Source: Acidaminococcus timonensis (GTDB taxonomy: Bacteria; Bacillota; Negativicutes; Acidaminococcales; Acidaminococcaceae). Taken from it: 64,000 nucleotides of DNA. The notes beneath the pieces were generated by a model. The model had not been told where the DNA came from. It made no database searches and saw nothing but the letters and a program-made list of their open reading frames with translations. This document shows positions 16,863-25,544 of the stretch, in pieces. The DNA lies in the NCBI RefSeq assembly GCF_900106585.1, contig NZ_FNWH01000005.1, forward strand, positions 352,972-416,971, read 5' to 3'. The translations under genes were made by a program, and so were the position numbers. Position 1 is the stretch's first letter, and every line of letters starts with the position of its first letter.

Positions 16863-18269
16863 ATGATGGAATTCCTGGACGCTGTGGATGGTATCCTGTA
16901 CTATCCGATCCTATTGATCGTGATGGGTGCCGCCGGGTTGTATTTCAGTTTGAGGATGGGTTTTGTACAGGTACGGTGGCTGCCGGAAGCACTGCGTCTC
17001 CTGATGGTAAAGCCCAAGGACAAAAACGGGACGTCTCCCTTCCAGGCGCTGATGGTTTCCACCGCGGCCTGCGTGGGCACCGGCAACATCATCGGCGTGT
17101 CCACGGCCATCTGTCTGGGAGGCCCTGGTGCCGCCTTCTGGATGACCCTGATGGCCATCATCGGTGCGGCCTCTTCCTTCACGGAATGTACCCTGGCCCA
17201 GATCTTCAAACGGAAAAAGGCAGACGGTTCTTCCTACGGAGGGCCTGCCTATTACATTGAAGATGCCCTGCACAACAGGGTCATGGCCACAGCATTCGTC
17301 ATCTTCCTGCTGCTGACCTACTCTTTCGGATTCAATCTGCTCTGTTCCTTCAACGTGCAATCCACGTTTTCCGTCTACAGCTTTTACCATCCGGAGACCA
17401 CCCCGGCTGTCATCGGGGCTATCCTGGCTCTTCTGGTAGGCGCCTGCGTCATGGGCGGGGCCAAAGCCATTGAAAAGGCCGCCGGCATCCTGGTCCCTTT
17501 TATGGGAGTGGCCTATGCCCTGGTGACCATCCTGGTCCTGGCCCTGAACTTCCAGGAAATCCCCCGGGTGCTGGAAGCCATCCTGCATGACGCCTTCAAC
17601 TTCCGGGCCATTTTCAGCGGCATTGGAGGCTCCTGCCTGATCATGGGCATCAAGCGGGGACTGTATTCCAACGAAGCCGGTGTAGGATCTGCCCCCAATG
17701 CGGCCGCCGCGGCCACGACCACCCACCCGGTAAAACAGGGCCTGGTCCAGATGCTGTCCGTATACATCGATACGGTGATCCTCTGCAATGCAACGGCCTT
17801 CATGTGCCTGGTATCGGAAGTCCCCGGCAATGCGGAAAACGCGGGCGCCCTGTGGGTACAGACTTCCCTGCACAAGGTGCTGGGTGATTTCGGTCCCCTG
17901 TTCATTACAGTTTCCATGCTGGTATTTTCCTTTACCACCCTGATCGGAAACATTTACTACTGTGAAAACGGTCTGGCGTATCTGAACCACAAACGGATCC
18001 CCGGCAAAAAATTCATGAGAGGGTTCCACCTGTATGCAGTCCTGATCGTTTTCCTGGGGGCCATCATTCCCATGGCTGCCGCCTGGGATCTGGCTGACAT
18101 CATGATGGGAGGAATGACCCTGATCAACCTGACAGCCTGCGTCCTGCTCAGCAGCGTAGCCGTCGGAGCCTATCAGGATTACAAAAAGCAGAAAGAAGCG
18201 GGCCAGGATCCCTGTTTCAAAGCAGCATCCCTTGGCCTGCCCACGGATGAACTTGATTTCTGGAAATAA
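16863..18269 (+). CDS. Sodium:alanine/amino acid symporter (AGCS family)
   Basis: Membrane protein of 468 residues with about ten or eleven helices. The AGCS signature is clear: ALMVSTAACVGTGNIIGVSTA (residues about 63-83), GGPGAAFWM and, later, GLYSNEAGVGSAPNAAAAA around residue 268. These carriers take up alanine, glycine or glutamine with Na+. GGGAGG lies 9 bases before the first of two adjacent ATGs. Glutaminase follows 17 bases downstream, so glutamine is the most plausible substrate here, which is inference from context. Confidence 0.92.
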   Translation: MMEFLDAVDGILYYPILLIVMGAAGLYFSLRMGFVQVRWLPEALRLLMVKPKDKNGTSPFQALMVSTAACVGTGNIIGVSTAICLGGPGAAFWMTLMAIIGAASSFTECTLAQIFKRKKADGSSYGGPAYYIEDALHNRVMATAFVIFLLLTYSFGFNLLCSFNVQSTFSVYSFYHPETTPAVIGAILALLVGACVMGGAKAIEKAAGILVPFMGVAYALVTILVLALNFQEIPRVLEAILHDAFNFRAIFSGIGGSCLIMGIKRGLYSNEAGVGSAPNAAAAATTTHPVKQGLVQMLSVYIDTVILCNATAFMCLVSEVPGNAENAGALWVQTSLHKVLGDFGPLFITVSMLVFSFTTLIGNIYYCENGLAYLNHKRIPGKKFMRGFHLYAVLIVFLGAIIPMAAAWDLADIMMGGMTLINLTACVLLSSVAVGAYQDYKKQKEAGQDPCFKAASLGLPTDELDFWK

Positions 18270-18286
18270 CCCAAGGAGGAAGAACC

Positions 18287-19228
18287 ATGGTCATGGATAA
18301 AACAGAAATCCAGGAAATACTGGAAAAGGCCCTGGCAGCAGGGCGACAGGTTTTGTATGAAGGCAAGGTAGCCAGCTACATCCCGGAACTGGCCAAGGCC
18401 AATTCCGGGAATCTGGGAGTGTGCCTCATGCGCAGGGACGGCAGTACGTACTGTGCCGGGGACTACGACATTCCCTTCACCATGCAGAGCATTTCCAAAA
18501 CGTTTTCCCTGATCCTGGCCCTGCAGACAGCCGGCTACGACAAGGTATTCAGCAAAATCGGCATGGAACCCACCGGAGACCGGTTCGACAGCATCCTGCA
18601 GCTGGAGCTGAAGGACTGGCGTCCCTTTAACCCTATGATCAATGCCGGCGCCATTGTCACGGCCAGCTGCATCGAGACCCCGGATCCCTTTGCCTCCTTT
18701 CTGGACCTGGTCCGGAAGCTGTGCGCCAATCCCCGCATCGACCTGAACCAGGACGTATACCATTCCGAAAAGAAGACCGGCACCCGCAACCGGTCCATTG
18801 CCTTCCTGCTGAAAAGCGACAATGTGCTGGACGGAGAACCGGAAGAGATCCTGGATGTCTATTTCCGCATGTGCTCCGTGATGGTCACCGCCCGTGATCT
18901 GGCCCATTACGGCATGGTCCTGTCCAACCACGGAGTGGACCCCGTAACCGGAGAACAGCTGGTGGATTCCACCATTGTACGCATTGTCACCACCCTGATG
19001 ATGCTCTGCGGCATGTATGATGAATCCGGGGAATATGCCGTGAAGGTGGGCCTGCCCAGCAAAAGCGGCGTGGGCGGCGGCATCTGTGCCATTGCCCGCC
19101 ACGGCATCGGCATCGGCACCTTCGGCCCCATGCTGAACAAAAAAGGCAACAGCGTGGGCGGAGAAAAGATCCTGCAGGTCCTGTCCGATTCCCTGGGCCT
19201 GCACGTTTTCGACACGAAAGAATTTTAA
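18287..19228 (+). CDS. glsA: Glutaminase
   Basis: Serine-type glutaminase of 313 residues, the full family length. The catalytic S68-x-x-K71 pair is in MQSISKTFS, with NPMINAGAIV near residue 118 and GVGGGICA near residue 265. It hydrolyses glutamine to glutamate and ammonia in the cytoplasm. GGAGG lies 7 bases before the ATG; an ATG two codons later is possible. Coupled with the AGCS symporter it forms a glutamine uptake and use operon, which would feed glutamate fermentation. Confidence 0.95.
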   Translation: MVMDKTEIQEILEKALAAGRQVLYEGKVASYIPELAKANSGNLGVCLMRRDGSTYCAGDYDIPFTMQSISKTFSLILALQTAGYDKVFSKIGMEPTGDRFDSILQLELKDWRPFNPMINAGAIVTASCIETPDPFASFLDLVRKLCANPRIDLNQDVYHSEKKTGTRNRSIAFLLKSDNVLDGEPEEILDVYFRMCSVMVTARDLAHYGMVLSNHGVDPVTGEQLVDSTIVRIVTTLMMLCGMYDESGEYAVKVGLPSKSGVGGGICAIARHGIGIGTFGPMLNKKGNSVGGEKILQVLSDSLGLHVFDTKEF

Positions 19229-19249
19229 GGATCCCCTGGATATAAAAAG

Positions 19250-19279
19250 GGGGTGTGAAAAAATGCTTTTTCACACCCC
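19250..19279 (+). terminator. Hairpin after glsA
   Basis: GGGGTGTGAAAA...TTTTCACACCCC forms a strong stem 21 bases after glsA but is not followed by a T run on either strand; it may protect the mRNA or aid termination by the next hairpin. Confidence 0.5.
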
Positions 19280-19320
19280 GTCACTAGTCACCAGCTGATG
19301 GAAGCCAGCTGACGCTGGCG

Positions 19321-19363
19321 AAAAAAAGGCGCTGTGGATGATTTTTTCACAGCGCCTTTTTTG
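19321..19363. terminator. Bidirectional terminator between glsA and the AspT-like gene
   Basis: AAAAAAAGGCGCTGTG...CACAGCGCCTTTTTT ends in A and T runs on both strands between convergent genes. Confidence 0.85.
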
Positions 19364-19372
19364 CATGCAATA

Positions 19373-20779
19373 TCAGATGGGAAGCTTATGGATGATGATG
19401 GAGAAAATGACCATGAACAGCGTGGCCAGTGGCTGGGTAGCCCCATAAGAAACAGCCGGTTCATCACATTCCAGGGCATCTACGGCAGCGCCCAGGCCCG
19501 GAGCGGAAGTCATACCGCCGGTGATGGCACCGCTGAGCAGGGTCCAGTTGATATGGAACGCATAGCGGCCCAGCAGGAATCCGAACAGTACGGACAGGAT
19601 GGCCACCAGGGAGGAAATGATTACGATCATATACCCGGCGCCGGTGATGGCATCGATGACCCGGTATCCGTAGTTCAGCCCGGTCCCGGCCAGGAATACG
19701 GACAGGAAATAGGTCCGCATCTTGCCCAGCACGGTAGAGTTCATCCGGAAGTTGACAGGGCCCACCTTACCGAGGGAGCCCAGTCCAAGGGAAACCAGGA
19801 TGGCACCACCGGTGGAACCCAGGGAGAACATCCCCAGAGGCCCCATGAAGATTTTGATAGAACCCAGCACATACCCCAGGAACGCCGCCAGGGAAAATCC
19901 CACGAAATCCATGGGCACTTCCGGCATGGTGGAAGCGGCCAGCTTTTCGTTGTTCTTGATATCGATGGCCTTTTGGGCGAAATATTTCTTCTTTTCTTCC
20001 TCTACATCAAACCCGAAGAATTTGGGGATCACGTTGATTCCCAGGATCAGGAACAGCACCCCGAACGGATATCCGATGGAGTGGCCCACCCCTACGCCGG
20101 CCTTGGCTTCCGTCACAAAGACTTCTACATCTTCCGGACTCAGGGATTGGGTGTTTTCCAGTGTCATGGTTTCCGGTACCGCAGTGCCCCGAAGTTTGGC
20201 ATCACGGGTTTTGGCCCCGTTCACAATGGCCAGGATCTTCTTCTGGGCCTTTTCAGGCTGGTTGGAAAAATCCTGTGCCAACCGTCTGGATTCACTGTCG
20301 GAAGACTCCGTAGCGGCAGCCAGACCCGCCGAACTGGTAAGAGCCCCGGTGTAAGTGCCGGTGATCTGGTACGGGCTCAGGTTGTCGAGAGCCTGAGAAA
20401 ACCCATAGGAGGCCACTGCCCCTACAAAAGGAATGAAAATGGCCAGCGCCACAAACTGTTTTCCGAATTTGTTGATGGCGTATTTCATGTCCTTGGCAGC
20501 CAGCAGGCCGGTACCCACAATGAAGATCAGCAGGGCCAGGTTCATCAGAGAACCATCGATGATCTTCCCTTGCATGATCTTGGTGGCGGAAGCAAAATAC
20601 TTGCTGCCCTTGGTGATGGTGGCAGCATATCGGGTCAGGAAGTAACCGATGGCCAGGCCTACGAACAAGGTCCCGGTGATCCCGAATTTGAATTTCCGGA
20701 ATTTCAGTTCTCCGAACAGGTTCCCCAACGCCATGGTCAGAAACAGCAGGACCAGCGGGTTGAGAAAGAATGCGATCAC
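19373..20779 (-). CDS. AspT/YidE-like carrier, 5' end disrupted by an IS element
   Basis: Membrane protein of about 468 residues with two similar halves. The repeated signatures YTGALTSSAGLAAATES (around residue 145) and AITGGMTSAPGLGAAVDAL (around 425) match the AspT/YidE/YbjL antiporter duplication domain. A hydrophilic stretch (about 165-225) takes the place of the TrkA-C domains of longer relatives. Family members exchange amino or dicarboxylic acids. The first usable start is GTG at 20779, but no ribosome site precedes it: the IS3-family element begins 14 bases upstream (20794). On the far side of the IS, AGGGGGG and an ATG lie in the right orientation (about 22322-22345), probably the original translation start. 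Expression is therefore doubtful. Confidence 0.75.
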   Translation of the reverse strand: MIAFFLNPLVLLFLTMALGNLFGELKFRKFKFGITGTLFVGLAIGYFLTRYAATITKGSKYFASATKIMQGKIIDGSLMNLALLIFIVGTGLLAAKDMKYAINKFGKQFVALAIFIPFVGAVASYGFSQALDNLSPYQITGTYTGALTSSAGLAAATESSDSESRRLAQDFSNQPEKAQKKILAIVNGAKTRDAKLRGTAVPETMTLENTQSLSPEDVEVFVTEAKAGVGVGHSIGYPFGVLFLILGINVIPKFFGFDVEEEKKKYFAQKAIDIKNNEKLAASTMPEVPMDFVGFSLAAFLGYVLGSIKIFMGPLGMFSLGSTGGAILVSLGLGSLGKVGPVNFRMNSTVLGKMRTYFLSVFLAGTGLNYGYRVIDAITGAGYMIVIISSLVAILSVLFGFLLGRYAFHINWTLLSGAITGGMTSAPGLGAAVDALECDEPAVSYGATQPLATLFMVIFSIIIHKLPI

Positions 20780-20850
20780 ATTGAATTGTGATGTGACCCC
20801 AAAAAGTTAGACCTTAGTAACGAGATGGTTTTTACTGTCTCGTTACTTTT

Positions 20851-21696
20851 TTATGCTGCCTGCAAGGAAAGCCTATATTGAACAGGACTTTTCCAGCATA
20901 GTTTTTCCTTGATCCTTTGCTCGTTATAGTATTTAATGTATCGTTCGATAGCGTTTTTTAGTTCTTCGTAGCTGTAGTAGATTACTCCATAATACATTTC
21001 CTGCTTCATTAAGCCGAAGAAATTCTCCATTACAGCGTTATCATGACAGTTGCCCTTTCGAGACATGCTTTGAAAAATTCGTCCTTTTTTTAGATTCCTG
21101 GCATAGGCCTTCATTTGGTATGCCCAACCCTGATCGGAGTGAAACGTTCTTCGATACGGACAATCAGCAGTAATTTCGATTGCTTCAGCTTGAGCTTCCA
21201 GTATGCTTTCAGCCGAAGGACGTTTTGCTATTCCATAGCTGATGATTTCATCATTGAACATGTCCAGGAAAGGATCCAGATAAAGCTTGTGCAGGGTCAG
21301 ATGTCCCTGTGGATCTACTTCATAGTATTTGAATTCTGAAGTGTCGGTTGTAATCTTCTGATGTGGGATATTCGTCTCAAAACGACGATGTATTCTATTG
21401 GGAGCAATGGTTCCTACCTTACCCTTATAGGAGCTGTATTTACGGCTTTTCCGGGTAAAGGATGTTACCTGAAGGCTCAGTTCCTGCATGATACGTTGAA
21501 CTTTCTTCTTGTTCACGCAAAGCCCTTGATTCTTCAGCTCACCGGTCATGCGCCGATATCCATAATCTTTATGCTGGCTGCGGATTTCCTGTATTTTGTC
21601 CTCTACTTCCTGGTCTGGATTCACGCGGTCAAACCGTTTCTGCCAGTACATATAGGTCGCTTTAGGCATTTGAGTATAGGAGAGAAGGTCTTTCAA
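20851..21696 (-). CDS. IS3-family transposase OrfB (DDE integrase domain)
   Basis: Catalytic half of the transposase, 281 residues as read from a TTG at 21696. It has an HTH_21 region at the start (MYWQKRFDRVNPDQEVEDKI..HKDYGYRRMTG) and an rve core with the DDE acids in TTDTSEF, DMFNDEIISYG and the Glu of DNAVMENFFGLMK. It is probably made as an OrfAB fusion by -1 frameshifting: the orfB frame stays open upstream to the heptamer in orfA at 21783-21789. The reading frame is intact, so the element may be active. Confidence 0.93.
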   Translation of the reverse strand: MKDLLSYTQMPKATYMYWQKRFDRVNPDQEVEDKIQEIRSQHKDYGYRRMTGELKNQGLCVNKKKVQRIMQELSLQVTSFTRKSRKYSSYKGKVGTIAPNRIHRRFETNIPHQKITTDTSEFKYYEVDPQGHLTLHKLYLDPFLDMFNDEIISYGIAKRPSAESILEAQAEAIEITADCPYRRTFHSDQGWAYQMKAYARNLKKGRIFQSMSRKGNCHDNAVMENFFGLMKQEMYYGVIYYSYEELKNAIERYIKYYNEQRIKEKLCWKSPVQYRLSLQAA

Positions 21697-22271
21697 TTTG
21701 AATGATCTTCGGAGACTGGAGATGATTTTCGCAACTCTCTCATTTTTGCTTCGTCCTCTAAACGCAGTCTCCTCAGTTCTTTTAAAAAAGCATTCTCTAT
21801 ACGGAGTTTAAGGAGTTCATCCTCTAACTCCTGGACATGTTCCACACTGATGTCGACCATCGGCTGCTGAACCTGGGGATCTGTTTTTTTGGTTTGAGAT
21901 TTGTTCAAAGTTCTCTTCCTGCCTTTTTTATGTGGCCGTAACGCTTCCGGCCCCGCAATTTTAAATTCATTGACCCATCTGGAAATCATGGATGGATTAT
22001 TGATTCCTACTTGAATTGCCAATTCCTGATACGAGATTTCGTTTGTTAAGTAAGACTCTACCACAGAAAGTTTTTCTTTGAAAGAGTATATTTTTTGAGA
22101 GCGGGATCTCTTCAGTCCATTATCACCAAATGCCTTGTAAGCAGCAACCCACTTTAGCAGCTGGCTGCTACTTGCCATCCCATATTTACGTGAAATAGAA
22201 ATACACCCTTCGTCACTGTTCAAGTATTCCAGTACTATTTTTTTCTTAAATTCATAGTTGTGTTTTGCCAT
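21693..22271 (-). CDS. IS3-family transposase OrfA (HTH)
   Basis: DNA-binding protein of 192 residues with two helix-turn-helix units (residues about 5-55 and 62-110, such as SYQELAIQVGINNPSMISRWVNEF) and a C-terminal leucine-zipper-like coiled coil (VEHVQELEDELLKLRIENAFLKEL). The stop overlaps the orfB TTG. The ribosome site GGGGG lies within the palindromic IS end (22279-22321), 10 bases before the ATG. Confidence 0.92.
   Translation of the reverse strand: MAKHNYEFKKKIVLEYLNSDEGCISISRKYGMASSSQLLKWVAAYKAFGDNGLKRSRSQKIYSFKEKLSVVESYLTNEISYQELAIQVGINNPSMISRWVNEFKIAGPEALRPHKKGRKRTLNKSQTKKTDPQVQQPMVDISVEHVQELEDELLKLRIENAFLKELRRLRLEDEAKMRELRKSSPVSEDHSN
21783..21789 (-). other. Programmed -1 frameshift site of the IS
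   Basis: On the minus strand the heptamer T TTT TTA lies in the orfA frame (GCT TTT TTA AAA). After slipping back one base, the frame stays open through to orfB with no stop, giving an OrfAB fusion as known for IS3 elements. Confidence 0.8.
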
Positions 22272-22278
22272 AAAAAAC

Positions 22279-22321
22279 TGACCCCCAATTGTTAGATTTT
22301 TGGTCTAACAATTGGGGGTCA
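22279..22321 (-). repeat. Palindromic right end of the IS
   Basis: TGACCCCCAATTGTTAGA (22279-22296) and its exact complement (22304-22321) flank a 7-base loop. The outer arm is the IS inverted repeat; the GGGGG of this outer arm is the only ribosome site for orfA, so a transcript entering from outside would fold it away. Confidence 0.85.
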
Positions 22322-22567
22322 GCTCATTGCATAATATTCCCCCCTCGATAAATAAAAATAAAAAAGAATAAAAAAGGAAAAAGATGAATTTATTTTACCG
22401 GAATGACATAAACTTTGCAATGGTCTCGAGAATTGTTTTAAATTACGGTAAATTGTGTTTTTACCAAGAGGATCCCTTACAATCTCGTTGTTTTTCCTAT
22501 ATTTTATGTCAATAATTTCGAATTTACAAGTAAGAATACTGTATAATGTTCGTATTTTACATGGACT
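22322..22567 (-). other. AT-rich displaced leader of the AspT-like gene
   Basis: No gene in this 250-base AT-rich stretch. Read leftward it ends with GAGGGGGGAATATTATG just before the IS, which looks like a ribosome site and start codon cut off from the carrier gene at 19373-20779. A TTGACA lies at 22507-22512 on the minus strand but lacks a good -10. Confidence 0.5.
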
Positions 22568-22600
22568 CAAAAAAAGGATGTGGACGGCTCCACATCCTTT
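22568..22600 (-). terminator. serA terminator
   Basis: On the minus strand AGGATGTGGA GCCG TCCACATCCT is followed by TTTTTTT, 19 bases after the serA stop. Confidence 0.88.
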
Positions 22601-22618
22601 CAGGAGATTCGATTTTTC

Positions 22619-24208
22619 TTATAACGTAACGAAATCGGCGCTCAGGATCCCATCCAGCCCTTCGATCATCTTCAGGGTAGCCTTTTCCACAGGACTGTCC
22701 ACGGTCATGATCATCATGGCACTGCCAGTCCTGGCGTTCCGGGCCACCTGCATGGTGGCAATGTTCACATGGGCGGCCCCCAGCAGGGTCCCGATCTGAC
22801 CGATCATGCCGGGCTTATCATCGTTCTTGGCCAGGATCATGTAGTGTTCCGGCACCAGATCATACTGGTATCCCTGCACTTCCGTGATATGGGCCGTTTC
22901 ATCCGGAGCCACCGTCCCCGCGGCGGTGAAGATTTTTTCACCGCTGTACACCTTGAGGCTGACCCGATTCAACCGGTCTTCCCCGTTCATCTTGCCCTCC
23001 ACCACGGCTACGCCCCGGGTTTCGGCAGCCAGTTCAGCGTTGACCATGTTCACCCGTTCCTTCAGGATGGGATCGAACAGGCCCTTCAGGATGCTCCGGG
23101 TGATCAGCGTGGTCTCCAGCTGGGCGGCAGGACCTTCATACAGCACTTCCACCTTGTCCACCGGATCTTTTTCCAGCTGGTAGTACAGCTTGCCCAGGCA
23201 TTCGCCCAGCTGCAGGTACCCCATCATGCCCTCCAGCTCCTGGGGATGCAGGGCCGGCAGGTTCACCGCATTGGGCACCATCTGCCCCTTCAGCACATTC
23301 ACCACTTCCTGGGCGATGGAAATACCCACCTTATCCTGGGCTTCGGCCGTATCGGCGCCCAGATGGGGAGTCAGGGTGCACTGGTCCATACCGATCAGGG
23401 GAGAAATGGGTTTGGGTTCGTCCACCAGCACGTCCAGGCCGATGCTGGCCACCTGGCCTTCCTGGATGGCTTCCGCCACCGCCTGTTCATTGTACAGGCC
23501 GCCCCGGGCGCAGTTCACCAGCCGCACGCCTTTCTTGCACTTTTTCAGTTCTTCCTTGCCGATCATGTTGATGGTTTCTTCCGTTTTCGGCGTATGGATG
23601 GTGATCACATCGGACTTGGCCAGCAGTTCGTCCAGGGTCTCGCATTTTTCCACGCCCAGCCGTTTGAACCGGGCATCAGAAATGTACGGGTCATAGGCAA
23701 TGACCTTCATTTCAAAGGCCTGCATCCGTTTGGTCACCAGGGCCCCGATCCGGCCCAGACCGATGATGCCCAGGGTCTTGTGGTACAATTCCACACCCTT
23801 CAGGTTCTTCCGATCCCATACCCGGCTTTCGATCATCTTCTGGGCACGCACCGTATTCCGGCAGGAGGCCAGCATCAGGCCGATGGTATGTTCAGCGGCG
23901 GAGATCACGTTGGCCTCCGGCGTATTCACCACGATGATGCCCCGTTTCGTGGCCCCATCGATATCGATGTTATCCACCCCGTTGCCGGCGCGGCCCACCA
24001 CCTTCAGGTTCCTGGCAGCCTGGTAGAACTCTTCGTTGATCTTGGTCACGCTGCGGACAATGATGGCATCATACTCTCCCACGATTTTCAGCAACTCTTC
24101 CCGCGGGATATCAAATTTTACGGTAACTTCCAGGTCTGGCTGTGCTTTCAGCATTTCCACGCCTTTGTCCGAAATCCGTTCCACCACGATGACTTTTTTC
24201 TTGTCCAT
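22619..24208 (-). CDS. serA: D-3-phosphoglycerate dehydrogenase
   Basis: Enzyme of 529 residues, the long form of SerA. The NAD-binding G150-L-G-R-I-G155 motif, the catalytic Arg in NCARGGLYNEQ (about residue 235), Glu in LDVLVDEP (about 264) and His in TPHLGAD (about 283) are visible. An intervening domain (about 320-450) and a C-terminal ACT domain (about 455-529) follow. It oxidises 3-phosphoglycerate in the first step of serine synthesis, and the ACT domain normally senses serine. AAGGAG lies about 9 bases before the ATG. A T-box leader precedes it. Confidence 0.96.
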   Translation of the reverse strand: MDKKKVIVVERISDKGVEMLKAQPDLEVTVKFDIPREELLKIVGEYDAIIVRSVTKINEEFYQAARNLKVVGRAGNGVDNIDIDGATKRGIIVVNTPEANVISAAEHTIGLMLASCRNTVRAQKMIESRVWDRKNLKGVELYHKTLGIIGLGRIGALVTKRMQAFEMKVIAYDPYISDARFKRLGVEKCETLDELLAKSDVITIHTPKTEETINMIGKEELKKCKKGVRLVNCARGGLYNEQAVAEAIQEGQVASIGLDVLVDEPKPISPLIGMDQCTLTPHLGADTAEAQDKVGISIAQEVVNVLKGQMVPNAVNLPALHPQELEGMMGYLQLGECLGKLYYQLEKDPVDKVEVLYEGPAAQLETTLITRSILKGLFDPILKERVNMVNAELAAETRGVAVVEGKMNGEDRLNRVSLKVYSGEKIFTAAGTVAPDETAHITEVQGYQYDLVPEHYMILAKNDDKPGMIGQIGTLLGAAHVNIATMQVARNARTGSAMMIMTVDSPVEKATLKMIEGLDGILSADFVTL

Positions 24209-24246
24209 GTTCTTTCTCTCCTTAAATCCCAGTAAAATGGTAAAAT

Positions 24247-24489
24247 AAAAACTCCCGTGCCTGACCCCCTAAACGGGTATGTCAAGGACGGGAGAACCTC
24301 TCACGTGGTGCCACCTTATTTCGCTGCAGCGCAGCCTCATTTCCAGGATAACGGCTTGGCCGGGTGGGTTGCGACCCCCACCATCTCAGGAGTGGATTCC
24401 ACAGGATCTTCCGCTGCTTCGCACCGCCAGCAGCTCTCTGTAACAGGCAAGATCCTGTGTACTTGGTTCCTTCATAGATACTTTATACA
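24247..24489 (-). promoter_or_regulatory. T-box leader and promoter of serA
   Basis: On the minus strand TTGAAC (24507-24512) and TGTATA (24484-24489) form a promoter with 17-base spacing. The RNA has a stem I with AGAGAGCTG and GGTGCGA, closed by ACAGGATCTT/AAGATCCTGT, the T-box core AAGGTGGCACCACG (24304-24317) and a terminator (24247-24294). It should raise serA expression when charged tRNA is low. Serine is the expected amino acid from context; I could not read the specifier with certainty. Confidence 0.88.
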
Positions 24490-24528
24490 CTATATCAATT
24501 TAGGTAGTTCAAGCACTTGCTTACAATT

Positions 24529-25512
24529 CTAGTCATTGTCATTGGTATTGTCAAGTGCCTTCGTAAATTTTTCTGCCCGATCCAGGTGCTTTTTCAGGAT
24601 TCTTGTACGGTCTCCCACGGACTCCATGGCAGACTGGGCTTCCGCCAGCTTCTTTTCCGCCCGTTCCACCGCCGTCGCGAAAACCCCCAGGTCGGTGTTG
24701 ATCTGGGCCACCAGCCGCCACACCTGGCTGGTCTGCTTCTGCACCACCAGGGTACGGAACCCCATCTGCAGGCTGTTGACCACGGCAGCCAGGGTAGTGG
24801 GCCCCACCAGGGTCACCCGGTATTTCCGCTGGAGCTCGCTCATGAGTCCCGGGCGGGAGACCGCCTCTGCAAAAAGCCCCTCCAAGGGTAGATAAAGGAG
24901 GCCGAAATCGGTGGAATACGGCGGTGCGATGTATTTATCCCGAATGTCCTTTGCCTCGCTTTTAAGCCGGATTTCCAGCTGTTTCAGAGCCAGGGTCTCT
25001 CCATCCTTATCCCCGTCCTCCCGGGCCTGTACCAGCCGCTGGTAATCTTCCAGGGGGAACTTGGCATCGATGGGCAGCCACACCGGTGCATCTCCGGTAC
25101 GCCCCGGCAGCCGGATGGCAAATTCCACCCGTTCCTGGCTGCGGGGCCTGATGGCCACGTTGGTGCCATACTGCTCCGGAGCCAGCATATCGCCCAGCAG
25201 ATTCCCCAGCTGCATTTCCCCCCAAATGCCCCGGTTCTTCACATTGGTCAGGACCTTTTTCAGGTCGCCCACGCCCTGGGCCAGGGACTGCATGGACCCC
25301 AGTGACCGGTTCACCATGGCCAGCCGGTCACTGACCACGCTCATGGAAAGGGTCACCTTCTGATCCAGGCTGTCCCGCAGCCGGTCCGCATCCTCCCGGG
25401 CCTGCTGCTGCTGCAGTTCCTCCCGGTCCCCCAGGGCCTTCTGGAGCTGGTACAACATGACGATTAAAAAAATCAGGGCGCAGAGCACTGCTCCCAACAA
25501 AATAGTTTCCAT
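24529..25512 (-). CDS. rmuC: DNA recombination protein RmuC
   Basis: Protein of 327 residues: an N-terminal membrane anchor (residues 3-21), a coiled coil (about 22-70) and the RmuC nuclease-like core (about 90-280) with NRGIWGEMQLGNLL, PIDAKFPLEDYQRL and STDFGLLYLPLEGLFAEAV. RmuC limits inversions and is thought to act on recombining DNA. A LexA box lies at its promoter, so it may be damage-induced. The ribosome site AAAGGCGG is modest. Its stop lies only 17 bases from the serA leader -35. Confidence 0.92.
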   Translation of the reverse strand: METILLGAVLCALIFLIVMLYQLQKALGDREELQQQQAREDADRLRDSLDQKVTLSMSVVSDRLAMVNRSLGSMQSLAQGVGDLKKVLTNVKNRGIWGEMQLGNLLGDMLAPEQYGTNVAIRPRSQERVEFAIRLPGRTGDAPVWLPIDAKFPLEDYQRLVQAREDGDKDGETLALKQLEIRLKSEAKDIRDKYIAPPYSTDFGLLYLPLEGLFAEAVSRPGLMSELQRKYRVTLVGPTTLAAVVNSLQMGFRTLVVQKQTSQVWRLVAQINTDLGVFATAVERAEKKLAEAQSAMESVGDRTRILKKHLDRAEKFTKALDNTNDND

Positions 25513-25544
25513 GCAACATTCCGCCTTTCCCAGATTCTCATTCC

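Larger units (their letters stand above)
20794..22321 (-). mobile_element. IS3-family insertion sequence (IS150-like)
   Basis: Element of 1528 bp bounded by imperfect inverted repeats: left TGACCCCAAAAAGTTAGACC, right (outside to inside) TGACCCCCAATTGTTAGACC. It carries overlapping orfA and orfB with a -1 slippery heptamer. The flanks (ATG at 20791-20793 and GCT at 22322-22324) show no target duplication. At the right end an extra inverted copy of the terminal 18 bases makes a perfect palindrome (22279-22321). The left end holds a hairpin AGTAACGAGA / TCTCGTTACT followed by TTTTTT (about 20816-20852) that can stop transcription entering from the left. Confidence 0.93.

Noticed and set aside
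19373..20779. Sodium/glutamate symporter GltS
   Set aside because: First impression from context, but the duplicated TGALTSSAGL / GGMTSAPGL signatures fit the AspT/YidE family better.
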